From NCBI RefSeq assembly GCF_003479425.1, contig NZ_QUHC01000005.1, forward strand, positions 326,423-390,422: a stretch of 64,000 nucleotides of DNA, given 5' to 3'. Numbering within the stretch: the stretch's first letter is position 1; every line of letters begins with the position of its first letter. The notes below the pieces were generated by a model, which was not told the DNA's origin, did no database searches, and saw only the letters and a program-made list of their open reading frames with translations. The position numbers and the translations under genes were made by a program. This document shows positions 32,713 to 41,383 of the stretch, one piece after another. The stretch comes from Odoribacter sp. AF15-53. GTDB taxonomy: Bacteria; Bacteroidota; Bacteroidia; Bacteroidales; Marinifilaceae.

Positions 32713-33108
32713 ATGAACATGATGAAAAGTAAACGACGGAATTATTTGTTATTGACTCTTTTAGTAATTATTTTGGGATTACTTTCCCGGAAAATGAGTG
32801 CTTGTACGCTTGATTTCGTGAAGATGTACTTGGGTGACGTGCTTTGGGGGATGATGGTGTATTTCGGGTGTCGTTTCCTGTTCGTGAACTTGAAAAAACG
32901 GGCTTCTTTCGGTATTGCTTTAGCGTTTTCTTATTTGATCGAGGTCAGTCAGTTGTATCACGCTCCTTGGATTGACGCCATCCGGGCGACAACATTGGGA
33001 GCTTTGGTACTCGGGTTTGGATTCTTGTGGAGTGATATAGCGTGTTACACGGTGGGAATAATTCTTGGCATTGTCGTGGACTCGTTACTGGGGTGGAGCC
33101 AAAAATAA
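32713..33108 (+). CDS. DUF2809 family membrane protein
   Basis: A protein of about 131 residues with four predicted membrane segments (for example LLLTLLVIILGLL, then VLWGMMVYFGCRFLF). The ELSQ/EVSQ-type motif in YLIEVSQLYHAPWIDAIRAT is characteristic of DUF2809. Function is unknown. A GTG at 32701 and ATGs at 32713, 32719 and 32722 are all in frame; I chose 32713. It precedes cobU by about 60 bases and may be co-transcribed, but has no known part in cobalamin synthesis. Confidence 0.75.
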   Translation: MNMMKSKRRNYLLLTLLVIILGLLSRKMSACTLDFVKMYLGDVLWGMMVYFGCRFLFVNLKKRASFGIALAFSYLIEVSQLYHAPWIDAIRATTLGALVLGFGFLWSDIACYTVGIILGIVVDSLLGWSQK

Positions 33109-33170
33109 ATGTTTTATATTTTCCGGGATAAAACTTTGTATTTCTTGAAAAAACAGAGAAATTTGTTGCC

Positions 33171-33692
33171 ATGATGAAAAGAAAAATAATATTGGTTACA
33201 GGCGGACAGCGTTCTGGGAAAAGTAGGTACGCCCAAGAGTTGGCGTTACGCCTGGCTGAAGATCCGGTTTACTTGGCTACTTCCCGAGTGTGGGATGACG
33301 AGTTTCGGGAGCGGGTGCGACGTCATCAACTGGATCGCGGGCCGCAATGGACTAATCTGGAAGAGGAGAAATGGATCGGCAAATGCGATGTACGGGGGAG
33401 AGTAGTGGTCATTGATTGCGTGACATTGTGGAGTACGAATTTCTTTTTTGATAATGATTCCAACGTGGACAAGTCTTTGCAGGAGATAAAGTCCGAGTTT
33501 GACCGCTTCGTAGAACAGGAGGCCACGTTTATCTTCGTCACGAACGAGATTGGGATGGGAGGAATTGCCGTGGACCCCGTCCAGCGTCGCTTTACGGATT
33601 TACAAGGATGGGTGAACCAGTATATCGGCAGCAAAGCTAACGAGGTCATCTTGATGGTCTCCGGGATAGCATTGAGTGTAAAAAATGAATAG
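33171..33692 (+). CDS. cobU: bifunctional adenosylcobinamide kinase/guanylyltransferase
   Basis: A 173-residue CobU, the usual length. The P-loop is TGGQRSGKSRYAQ at residues 10-22. The histidine in RVRRHQLDRG near residue 46 is where the GMP is transiently attached. The ETVTLWSTN/CVTLWSTN stretch and NEIGMGGIAVDP near residue 126 are also diagnostic. It phosphorylates adenosylcobinamide and then forms adenosylcobinamide-GDP for CobS. A double ATG starts the gene; the second (33174) is equally possible. Confidence 0.95.
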   Translation: MMKRKIILVTGGQRSGKSRYAQELALRLAEDPVYLATSRVWDDEFRERVRRHQLDRGPQWTNLEEEKWIGKCDVRGRVVVIDCVTLWSTNFFFDNDSNVDKSLQEIKSEFDRFVEQEATFIFVTNEIGMGGIAVDPVQRRFTDLQGWVNQYIGSKANEVILMVSGIALSVKNE

Positions 33693-33702
33693 TATAAATA
33701 AA

Positions 33703-33751
33703 TTGAAAATTGAATGTTTAGCATTTTCAATTTTCAATTTTCAATTTTCAG
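33703..33751. repeat. inverted heptamer repeat between cobU and cobT
   Basis: AATTGAAAATTGAATG on the left and CATTTTCAATTTTCAATT on the right are built from the GAAAATT unit in opposite orientation, forming a hairpin across almost the whole spacer and ending a few bases before the cobT ATG. It could act as a translation or stability element, or simply be repeat insertion. Confidence 0.65.
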
Positions 33752-33755
33752 TTGT

Positions 33756-34796
33756 ATGAAGAATTTCGAAATAAGTGAAACCGACAAGGCAATATTGCCT
33801 GATTTGATAGATAAGATTAATAATTTGACCAAGCCGAAAGGTTCTTTGGGATTACTTGAAAGAACGGCAACCCGGATCGGGCTGATTCAACAGACGCTTT
33901 CTCCGGAATTGAGAAAACCGCAGAATATAATTTTTGCCGCGGATCATGGGATCGTGAAGGAAGGGGTTAGTTTTTCGGCTCCCGAGGTAACGGCCCAGAT
34001 GATTTTTAATTTTATCAAAGGGGGAGCCGGGGTGAATATGTTTGCCCGGCAGCATCACTTTGGGATTAAACTGGTGGATTGTGGGGTAAATGCGGATTTC
34101 GAACCCATGGAAGGATTGATTGATCGCAAGATTCGCAAGAGTACATCAAATTACCTGTATGAAGCTGCCATGTCGGAAACCGAGTTTGACCGGGCTATCG
34201 AGATCGGGGCGGAAATTGTTGATATGGTGCATGGTGAGGGGACTAACGTGGTTAGTTTTGGGGAAATGGGAATTGCCAACACTTCTTCTTCTTCCATGTG
34301 GATGACTTATCTCACGGGTATTCCGTTGAGTGATTGCGTGGGAGCCGGGAGTGGTTTGTCCAAGGATGGTGTGGAGCATAAATACAACGTGTTGAAGCAA
34401 TGTATGGAGAATTACAAGGGAGACGGGACGCCCAAAGATATCATCCGTTATTTCGGTGGGTTTGAAATGGTGGCTGCCGTTGGAGGTATGTTACGTGCCG
34501 CCGAATTGGGGATGATTATCATCGTGGACGGCTTCATCATGACGAACTGCGTGTTGGCAGGTCGGGCTTTGTATCCTGCTTTGACGGATTATTGCATTTA
34601 CGGGCATCAAGGAGACGAGTGCGGTCACAAACTTGTACTGGATTACCTGGGAGCCGAACCCTTGTTGAATCTTGGTTTGCGTTTGGGCGAGGGTACGGGT
34701 GCTATCTGTGCTTATCCTCTGTTGGAGTCTGCCGTGAACATGATCAACGAAATGGCTTCTTTCAAAGAGGCTGCGGTGACGAAATACTTTAAATAA
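33756..34796 (+). CDS. cobT: nicotinate-nucleotide:dimethylbenzimidazole phosphoribosyltransferase
   Basis: A 346-residue CobT, normal for the family. Diagnostic parts are [20 protein letters not shown] near residue 65-85, [13 protein letters not shown] near residue 172, and the catalytic glutamate within [10 protein letters not shown] near residue 310. It makes alpha-ribazole phosphate from the lower-ligand base. I chose ATG 33756; an in-frame ATG at 33714 would add residues encoded purely by the heptamer repeat ([11 protein letters not shown]) and is unlikely. No gene for making the lower-ligand base is in the window. Confidence 0.95.
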   Translation: MKNFEISETDKAILPDLIDKINNLTKPKGSLGLLERTATRIGLIQQTLSPELRKPQNIIFAADHGIVKEGVSFSAPEVTAQMIFNFIKGGAGVNMFARQHHFGIKLVDCGVNADFEPMEGLIDRKIRKSTSNYLYEAAMSETEFDRAIEIGAEIVDMVHGEGTNVVSFGEMGIANTSSSSMWMTYLTGIPLSDCVGAGSGLSKDGVEHKYNVLKQCMENYKGDGTPKDIIRYFGGFEMVAAVGGMLRAAELGMIIIVDGFIMTNCVLAGRALYPALTDYCIYGHQGDECGHKLVLDYLGAEPLLNLGLRLGEGTGAICAYPLLESAVNMINEMASFKEAAVTKYFK

Positions 34797-34965
34797 TTGA
34801 AAATGAAAAAACAGAATGATTACGTGATTGCCGATTCAATGATTTACGTGATTATTAAAAACGTTAGTCTCGTGCGAATGAAATCACCTAATCCGAAATC
34901 TCAGAATCACAGAATAGCATCAGCTTTGTGCGGCTGGAATCTAAAATCTAAAATTTGAAATTAAT
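34797..34965. repeat. repeat-rich spacer between cobT and cobS
   Basis: It opens with ATTGAAAATGAAAAAACAG, then has AATCCGAAATCTCAGAATCA and TTTGTGCGGCTGGAATCT, and ends in TCTAAAATCTAAAATTTG, all variants of units in the other repeat-filled gaps of this cluster (2869-2918, 21190-21235, 31117-31210). No promoter or terminator is evident. Confidence 0.6.
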
Positions 34966-35727
34966 ATGCGTTCTTTTTTGGCGGCAATAATGATGTTTAC
35001 CCGGTTACCCTTGTGGCGGGTGATTAACGTGGACAAGCGTTATTTCACGGATGTGATCAAATTTTGGCCCTTGGTGGGATTTTTGACGGGAACGGTCACG
35101 GGAGGAGTGTTGTGGTTGACCGCGCAGATATTACCGTTGGAGGTGGCTTGCATATTGGCTATTATAGCCCGGTTATTATTGACGGGAGCATTGCACGAAG
35201 ACGGGTTGGCTGATTTCTTTGATGGCTTTGGCGGGGGAACTTCTAAGGAGAAGATTTTGGCAATTATGAAAGATTCGCATATCGGGTGTTACGGGACAAT
35301 CGGGTTGGTTCTCTATTTTATTTTATATTATTCGTTATTATCCAGTTTCGATCCGGCCATGATCTTCCCGATCGTGATCGCGGCGGATAGTTTTTCCAAA
35401 CTGTGTACGGCCGTGATGATCAACACGCTTCCCTATGTTCGGAAAGAGGAAGAAAGCAAAACGAAGTTGATTTATAGTAAAGTACGCACGCTTATTTTCG
35501 TGATCGTGGGATTGATCACGCTGATCCCGTTCTATTTCTTGAAGGATGCGAGTTTTTGTTTCGCCATGATTCCCACTATTTTGACGGCGATAGCCTTACG
35601 TTTCTTCTTGAAAATCAAGATCGGGGGCTACACGGGAGACTGTTGCGGGGCCTCCGTGTTAATCATCGAGCAAGTTTTCTATCTGAGTGTTTTAGTTATT
35701 TGGTGCCGTCATCAGTTTTTGTTTTAG
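34966..35727 (+). CDS. cobS: adenosylcobinamide-GDP ribazoletransferase
   Basis: A 253-residue polytopic membrane protein. CobS features are the opening FLAAIMMFTRLPL, the LLLTGALHEDGLADFFDGFGG motif near residues 65-85 with the metal-binding acidic residues, and the late GGYTGDCCGA motif near residue 224. It joins adenosylcobinamide-GDP and alpha-ribazole (phosphate) at the inner membrane, the last assembly step. It ends the cobalamin cluster. Confidence 0.95.
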   Translation: MRSFLAAIMMFTRLPLWRVINVDKRYFTDVIKFWPLVGFLTGTVTGGVLWLTAQILPLEVACILAIIARLLLTGALHEDGLADFFDGFGGGTSKEKILAIMKDSHIGCYGTIGLVLYFILYYSLLSSFDPAMIFPIVIAADSFSKLCTAVMINTLPYVRKEEESKTKLIYSKVRTLIFVIVGLITLIPFYFLKDASFCFAMIPTILTAIALRFFLKIKIGGYTGDCCGASVLIIEQVFYLSVLVIWCRHQFLF

Positions 35728-35757
35728 ACAGGAGATCATTTCTATCCGGATATTTCT

Positions 35758-35786
35758 TCCCCTTTGGCCTTTTTTAGCCAAGGGGA
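35758..35786 (+). terminator. weak terminator-like hairpin after cobS
   Basis: TCCCCTTTGGC (35758-35768) pairs with GCCAAGGGGA (35777-35786) with one bulge. The loop is T-rich but no U-run follows the stem, so it is a modest candidate. Confidence 0.4.
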
Positions 35787-35798
35787 TTAAAAAACGTT

Positions 35799-35873
35799 CT
35801 ACATGTTCTCATACCAATAGAGTTTTCCCACTTCACTGCCCCACAAGAGGACACCAACAATGTTATTTCCCAT
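35799..35873 (-). pseudogene. remnant resembling a HipA toxin start, with preceding antitoxin tail
   Basis: On the minus strand a 24-codon frame (35873 to 35799) encodes MGNNIVGVLLWGSEVGKLYW and four more residues before TAG. The pattern 'v.l.G..vG.L.w' is how HipA-type kinases begin. Its ATG overlaps the end (TAA at 35863-35865) of an upstream minus-strand frame starting at 35955 (MHKLLPEIPVSVYVMEEIMN), the overlap expected of a hipB-hipA pair. Both pieces are far too short to be functional. I regard the 35.8-36.0 kb segment as a decayed toxin-antitoxin locus; the assignment rests on a short stretch only. Confidence 0.3.
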
Positions 35874-36109
35874 ATCTTACTCTTTTTGTTTTTTTATTCA
35901 TGATCTCTTCCATAACATAGACGGAAACAGGAATTTCCGGTAGTAATTTATGCATTTTATCTTTTTAATAGGCTGATTGTCAAGTTCACTCCTTCAACAT
36001 ACTGATCTTTTCAATCACTTCTAGTTTTTACGAACTCAGACAGGTGTTAGCAGAATATCCTAAAAGTAGGGACAAATTTGTTATTTCCATACGATATCGC
36101 AAAAAAAAG

Positions 36110-36117
36110 TACTTTTG
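36110..36117 (+). promoter_or_regulatory. TAnnTTTG promoter element for the AlbA_2 pseudogene
   Basis: TACTTTTG lies 20 bases before the ATG at 36137. It supports 36137, and not the open frame from 36044, as the start. Confidence 0.5.
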
Positions 36118-36136
36118 TAAATCAATAACATACAGC

Positions 36137-37595
36137 ATGAAAATAGATGATCTTGAGGATATAAAGAACCTGATAATCCAGAATGAAAACGAACAAATAG
36201 AATTTAAAGAAACCACCGGACAGTTGGAGCGCGGTATGGAAACGCTTTGTGCTTTTCTCAACGGGGCAGGTGGAACCGTGTTGTTCGGCGTAACGGACAA
36301 AGAAGATAATCGGACAGGATCTGAGCGACAAGACAAAACGGGATATTATAGAAGCAATCAGGCGGATAGAGCCATTGACTGCGATCGAAATTTTCTACAC
36401 TGCCATTCCCGACACAAACAAGTATGTGATTGCCCTTTGTGTTGATCCTCAATTGAGTGCCCGCCCTTTCGCTTATAAGGGAAGAGCCTACCACCGCATG
36501 GAAAGTGTGACGTCCGCCATGCCGCAGGAAAAATATAATTTATTACTGTTGCAACGGGGTGGTAAATATGGATGGGAGGCTATTATCAATGAGGATTTAA
36601 GAATCGAAAATCTTAACGAGAACCTTATCCGTGGTGCTGTCCGTATGGGAGTTGAGAGTGGACGCTTGCCGGAGACGACCACGATAGAAGAAATTCCGCT
36701 TATCCTTGAAAAATTCGACCTCTCATCGGGTGATGGTAAACTGAAAAATGCGGCAGCAGTATTGTTCGGCAAAAACTTGTCAGATTATCCACAATGCCTG
36801 TTGCGTATGGCACGTTTCAAAGGAACGAATAAAGACGAGTTTATAGACAACCAGCGCGTACATGGCAATATCTTTGAACTGCTGGATGTAGCTATGGCTT
36901 TTTTCTTCAAACATCTGTTACTTTCCGGGAAGGTTGAAAAGCTATACCGGGATGAGGAACTGACTATTCCCTATAAAGCTCTGCGCGAGAGTTGTATAAA
37001 CAGCTTTTCACACCGTCTGTACCACAAACCGGGCAGTTCCGTCAGCATAGCCATCTATGATGATCGCGTGGAAATCACGAATAGTGGCACGTTCCCGGAG
37101 GATATGACCTTGGAGAGGTTGCTAGGACCGCATGATTCTGAGCCACAAAATCCTATTATAGCTAATGTCCTTTATAAAAGCAAGGTGTTGGAAAGTTGGG
37201 GACGGGGCATTGGATTGATGATTAGTGAATGCCGCCGTGTGGGACTTCCTGACCCAGAGTTTCATTCGGACGGTGCTTTTGTACAGGTCGTGTTTCGTTA
37301 TGTACGGGATACTGTCGGGCAAAATTTCACAGTTACCCCACAGTTACCCCACAGTTGCCCCACAGTTTCCCCACAGGTTAAAAAAGTTTTGGTAGCAATT
37401 GACGGTAATACGTGTTCGGCCAAAGAAATTATGGAGTCAATGGGCCTGAAAGATAAAAGCAACTTTTTGGAAAACTACCTTTATCCGGCTATAGGGTTAA
37501 AATTGGTAGAGCCGCTTTATCCCGAACAACCCAAACATCCCAAACAGAAATATAATCTGACGGAAAAAGGAAAGACTTTATTAAAGAGAGAGTAG
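36137..37595 (+). pseudogene. AlbA_2/HATPase_c_4 putative transcriptional regulator, frameshifted
   Basis: The N-terminal part (from MKIDDLEDIKNLIIQNENEQ, with EFKETTGQ and FLNGAGGTVLFGVTDK) is an AlbA_2 'schlafen-like' domain. Near 36300-36305 the frame is lost; the continuation lies in the next frame, where IIGQDLSDKTKRDIIEAI follows at once and joins the long downstream frame through the HATPase_c_4-type region (YDDRVEITNSGTFPEDM, ESWGRGIGLM) to a C-terminal winged-helix segment. One base gained or two lost would explain it. Without the shift the product would be about 485 residues. Either the gene is broken or this is a sequence error; the downstream half shows no further stop. The C-terminal linker contains a four-copy 11-base repeat. 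Confidence 0.8.
37328..37376 (+). repeat. 11-base tandem repeat inside the AlbA_2 gene
   Basis: Four units of ACAGTTACCCC (two exact, then ACAGTTGCCCC and ACAGTTTCCCC) and a partial fifth. They encode the linker TVTPQLPHSCPTVSPQ. Because 11 is not a multiple of three, gain or loss of one unit would shift the frame of the C-terminal segment. Confidence 0.85.
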
Positions 37596-37718
37596 CGAAT
37601 GGCTAAAGGAAACAATAGTAAAAGCATTGCTGTGGAGTAAGTGATGTATATAAAGTTAAATCTCTTTAGATTTAACAATCTAGTATGATTTTGGTTAATT
37701 CTTAAATCAGAAAAAATA

Positions 37719-37748
37719 TTGAAAAATGAAAAAGTATTTATATATTTG
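37719..37748 (+). promoter_or_regulatory. consensus promoter of the structured RNA
   Basis: TTG at 37719-37721, exactly 19 bases, then TATATTTG at 37741-37748: a full match to the Bacteroidota TTG-n19-TAnnTTTG promoter. Transcription would begin near 37755. It is the best promoter in the window. Confidence 0.8.
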
Positions 37749-37754
37749 CAGGTA

Positions 37755-37951
37755 TGATACGAAATAGGTAGGAGAGCCTGCCTTAAAAATATTGTGAGTT
37801 TGTGCTAATCTTAAACTGAAAATCGCCAATTTAAGGAAGTAAGGTTAGACGGTGAGTTCACGCTGGTTAGGCGTGGATCGTTGTCTATTTACTTCCGGGC
37901 GTTTGGCGATGCCTCAGTTTAGATAGAGTGTTGACGATCCTCGCTTTTTTT
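37755..37951 (+). ncRNA. candidate structured RNA or switching leader upstream of the SusC operon
   Basis: About 197 nt, from the predicted start to a U-run at 37945-37951. A 5' hairpin (37766-37783, AGGTAGG/CCTGCCT with loop AGAG) is followed by one long nested hairpin: 37812-37819 with 37914-37921 (8 bp), 37822-37829 with 37903-37910 (8 bp), 37835-37842 with 37889-37896 (8 bp), 37846-37850 with 37883-37887, and an apical CACGC/GCGTG stem (37859-37875). GCGTGGATCGTTG (from 37871) can instead pair with ACGATCCTCGC (37934-37944) directly before the U-run, a terminator-like stem that excludes the long hairpin. No protein frame of note is present. It may be an independent small RNA (6S-like in shape) or a leader controlling the SusC operon that starts 245 bases downstream. 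Confidence 0.6.
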
Positions 37952-38196
37952 ATTGTATCATTTTTTGTATGGGGATCGGCAATATAGAAGAAATTTTCAA
38001 TCAATAAAGGATTTTAGGGTTGCAACCAGACTAAAATAAACGGAATGAATAAAGACTCAAAATTTACAAGCCATGAAGAATTAAAAAGATTTTCCTATTA
38101 GAAAAATGAAAAAGGAGGGTGAATCCTAAACTTTTGCACGTTGAATATCACCCCCTTGCATCAATTAGTTTTATAAACCAATTAATTATCAAAGTT
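37952..38196 (+). other. untranslated stretch before the SusC-like gene
   Basis: The 245 bases after the U-run hold no gene. A small hairpin, GGGTGA (38117-38122) with TCACCC (38148-38153), lies about 45 bases before the SusC ATG. An in-frame opening at 38119 would place this hairpin in the coding region and gives no leader, so I treat it as untranslated. Confidence 0.5.
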
Positions 38197-41100
38197 ATGA
38201 AAAAAACTTATGACAGGAAATTTTTTCGGCAAAAATTACTATCGGAAAGAAAGACAGTCACTACGGTTTCCCGCTTGCTTATTGTTTTATTGCTTGGATT
38301 CCCCTTCTTTACACGGGCCGGGACGAGCGATGTTCCTCGTGTAGGGGGCTTTTTCCCCGGGATCCTAGTCAGACAGGATACCGTGACTCGGGGAGAAAAG
38401 CCGGGAAATCAAAAACAGGAAGTTTACATGGGTGAAGTGATGGACACGGAGGGGAACCCGTTGCCCGGCGTGACCGTCTTGTTGAAAGGGACCCGGATGG
38501 GGACTTCCACGGATATGAACGGGGAATTTCGTTTTCAGGCAGCGAAAGAAGGAAAAGCGGTACTGGTTTTTTCATTTATCGGGATGAAGCCGGTGGAAAA
38601 GGAAATGACTCCGGGTAAGAAAGTCTTGGTTCGGATGGAAGAAGAGGTGAAGGGGATCGAGGAAGTGGTGGTAAACGGGATCTACTCCCGGGATAAGAAT
38701 AGTTACACGGGATCGGCTACGACTTACTCGGCGAAAGAACTGAAGATGATTGGGGCGCAGAATCTTATCCAAAGCCTGAAAACGCTGGATCCGTCCATGC
38801 TGGTCGTGGAAAGCAAGCAGTGGGGATCGGACCCGAATCGTATGCCCAAGATTGAAATCCGGGGGAAAACAAGTGTCGTGGGATTGAAAACGGAATTTGA
38901 AAATGATCCCAATCAACCCTTGTTTATTCTGGACGGGGTGGAAAGCACGCTGGAAACTATTATAAATCTGAACATGGATCGGGTGGCCAACGTGACGATT
39001 TTGAAAGATGCCGCCTCCACGGCCATTTACGGGTCAAAGGCTGCCAATGGCGTGATTGTCGTGGAAACGAAATCCCCGGAATCGGGACAATTGCGCTTGT
39101 CGTACAGCGGTAATTACGGGGTGTCATTTGCCGATTTGTCGGATTATAATTTGATGAACGCCTCCGAGAAGTTGGAATTCGAGTTGTTAGCCGGGCGTTA
39201 TTCACCGATAGAAGGGTATGAAGGGTTTGTCGATAAACTCCAGAAGATGCAGGATTATTACATCCGTTTAAAAGAGGTGTTGAGAGGTGTCGACACCTAT
39301 TGGCTGGGGGAACCTTTGAGGACTGTTTTCAATCATTCCCACAACTTGTATATTGATGGGGGAGACAAGGCGATGCGCTATGGTTTGGGTATCAGTTATA
39401 ATAACCGGGACGGCGTGATGAAAAAGTCGGATCGTGACGGTCTGGGGGTGAACATTGATCTGATCTATCGCAAAAAAGGACTCCTGTTCTCGAATAAAGC
39501 GAGTCTGGATGTCACTAATTCGAAACGGGAACCTGTAGCTTTTTCTGAGTTTTCAAGGGCAAACCCGTATTACCGGAAAAAGCAGGAAAACGGAACTATC
39601 CCCATGTATTTGGAGAGAAGGACAGGGCTTTACGGGGAGGATATGTTGAACCCGTTATACGTGTGGAATATCGAAAACACGAATGAAACCAAGGACCTCG
39701 CGTTAAGGGATAATTTCACGATGGAGTGGACAACCCTCGATGCGTTGCGATTACGGGCTCGTTTGGGAATATCCAAGAGCATCTCGAAAACAGAAGCTTT
39801 CAAGTCTCCGAATCACACGGATTTCCTGGAGACTGAAAAATTGAAGAAAGGTTCTTTCTCCTCCAGTCAGAACGAGAGTTTCTCGTATAATGGAGATTTG
39901 AACGTTATTTTTGGTAAAATATTTAATAATATTCATCAGGTTAATTTCGTCGGGGGATGGTCGTTCAGTGAATCCCGATCGGAAACGTCCGGTTATAGTG
40001 TTGTGGGTTTTAATGATGATTTTCACAAGAATCCGGCTTATTCCACGGGATTCCGGGAAAATCAGAAGCCAACTTACTCGAAAGACCGCAAGCGTTCTAC
40101 CAGTTTTTTCATGAACCTGAACTATTCCTATAATAATCGTTACCTGATGGATTTTAACCTGCGGGCTGACGGGACTTCCGTTTTCGGTAGCAACAAACTT
40201 TTCTCCACGACGTGGGCGATCGGTTTAGCCTGGAATATTCATAATGAAGGATTCATACAAAAATTGGGATGGGTGAATAATCTGAAAATCCGGGGATCGA
40301 TCGGTAATCCCGGGAACGAGAATTTTGATGCTTACATCTCCCAGAAGACGTACGTGTACAACGTGGAATTGCAAAATATGTTTGGGGCAAGTGCGTTGAT
40401 TGAGAAATACGGGAATAAAGATTTGGAATGGCAACGGACTGTGGATAAAAATATCGGTGTTGACTTGTCGATCATAGACAACAGGATACGCGTGTCTTTT
40501 GATTATTATTTCAAGGATACAGATCCCTTGCTCGTCTCCATCAGCATGCCCCCTTCTGCCGCGGCAACGAGTTTATACACGAATTTGGGAAGACAAATCT
40601 CGCGGGGATGGACGGCAACGCTGAATTATGTCTTTCTTCGGAAACAGGATTTGTCTTGTAGTGTAAACATGAATGCCCGGGCGAATCACTCGGAATATCG
40701 CGATATCGGGGATAAACTGGATTATTTGAACGAGGTGGGGAGTTCCACCGTTCTGAACCGCTATTACGAGGGCGGCAGTCCCGATGATTTGTGGGCTGTT
40801 CCTTCTCTGGGGATTGATCCGGCAACGGGACGTGAGGTTTTCTTGAAAAAAGATGGCACGCAGACCTTTTTGTATTCCGCGTCCGATGAGGTGATCGTGG
40901 GATCGTCAGTGCCAGATGTCGAGGGAATAGTCGGGATGTCGTTTTACTACAAAAAGTTATCTGCATCTTTCAATTTCCGCTATCGTTTAGGCGGGGAAAC
41001 CAAGGCCTCGGCGTTGTATGAAAAAGTGGAGAATATCAGTCAGGACAATATAGCCCGGAATCAGGACAAGCGAGCTTTGCACGATCGTTGGAAGAAGCCG

Positions 41101-41370
41101 GGAGAGAAGTCGAAGTTTAAGGCGATCGACGATTATTCTTCCACACCCCTGTCTTCGCGTTTCGTGGTGACGGAGAATACTTTTTCCGGGGAGTCTATCT
41201 CGATCGGTTATGATATGGATGCGCTCTGGTTACAGGGAGCGGGAATTGAAGGAATGAATTTCCGTGTTTACATGAACGATATTTTCAGAATCTCTTCTTT
41301 CAAAGAAGAACGGGGACTGGATTATCCTTTTGCTCGTTCTGTTAGTTTTTCTTTAGGTGTAAGATTTTAA
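38197..41370 (+). CDS. SusC/RagA-family TonB-linked outer membrane protein
   Basis: A protein of 1057 residues, usual for SusC. After a long leader (hydrophobic LLIVLLLGFPFF) comes a carboxypeptidase-D-like domain near residues 85-160 (GEVMDTEGNPLPGVTVLLKG, GTSTDMNGEF), the TonB box and plug near 170-300 (VVVNGIYSRD, ILKDAASTAIYGSKAANGVI) and a large barrel ending in SFSLGVRF. It forms the channel under the SusD lid encoded 13 bases downstream. The start at 38197 yields a proper leader; a frame from 38119 is open but unlikely. The cargo is not evident: there are no glycoside hydrolases nearby, and DUF4843/PKD-like partners are often seen in non-glycan systems. Confidence 0.92.
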   Translation: MKKTYDRKFFRQKLLSERKTVTTVSRLLIVLLLGFPFFTRAGTSDVPRVGGFFPGILVRQDTVTRGEKPGNQKQEVYMGEVMDTEGNPLPGVTVLLKGTRMGTSTDMNGEFRFQAAKEGKAVLVFSFIGMKPVEKEMTPGKKVLVRMEEEVKGIEEVVVNGIYSRDKNSYTGSATTYSAKELKMIGAQNLIQSLKTLDPSMLVVESKQWGSDPNRMPKIEIRGKTSVVGLKTEFENDPNQPLFILDGVESTLETIINLNMDRVANVTILKDAASTAIYGSKAANGVIVVETKSPESGQLRLSYSGNYGVSFADLSDYNLMNASEKLEFELLAGRYSPIEGYEGFVDKLQKMQDYYIRLKEVLRGVDTYWLGEPLRTVFNHSHNLYIDGGDKAMRYGLGISYNNRDGVMKKSDRDGLGVNIDLIYRKKGLLFSNKASLDVTNSKREPVAFSEFSRANPYYRKKQENGTIPMYLERRTGLYGEDMLNPLYVWNIENTNETKDLALRDNFTMEWTTLDALRLRARLGISKSISKTEAFKSPNHTDFLETEKLKKGSFSSSQNESFSYNGDLNVIFGKIFNNIHQVNFVGGWSFSESRSETSGYSVVGFNDDFHKNPAYSTGFRENQKPTYSKDRKRSTSFFMNLNYSYNNRYLMDFNLRADGTSVFGSNKLFSTTWAIGLAWNIHNEGFIQKLGWVNNLKIRGSIGNPGNENFDAYISQKTYVYNVELQNMFGASALIEKYGNKDLEWQRTVDKNIGVDLSIIDNRIRVSFDYYFKDTDPLLVSISMPPSAAATSLYTNLGRQISRGWTATLNYVFLRKQDLSCSVNMNARANHSEYRDIGDKLDYLNEVGSSTVLNRYYEGGSPDDLWAVPSLGIDPATGREVFLKKDGTQTFLYSASDEVIVGSSVPDVEGIVGMSFYYKKLSASFNFRYRLGGETKASALYEKVENISQDNIARNQDKRALHDRWKKPGEKSKFKAIDDYSSTPLSSRFVVTENTFSGESISIGYDMDALWLQGAGIEGMNFRVYMNDIFRISSFKEERGLDYPFARSVSFSLGVRF

Positions 41371-41383
41371 AACAAGTGTGGAT

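Noticed and set aside
37755..37951. tRNA, tmRNA or RNase P RNA
   Set aside because: No acceptor stem with T-arm consensus, no tag-peptide frame, and no RNase P core blocks could be found.
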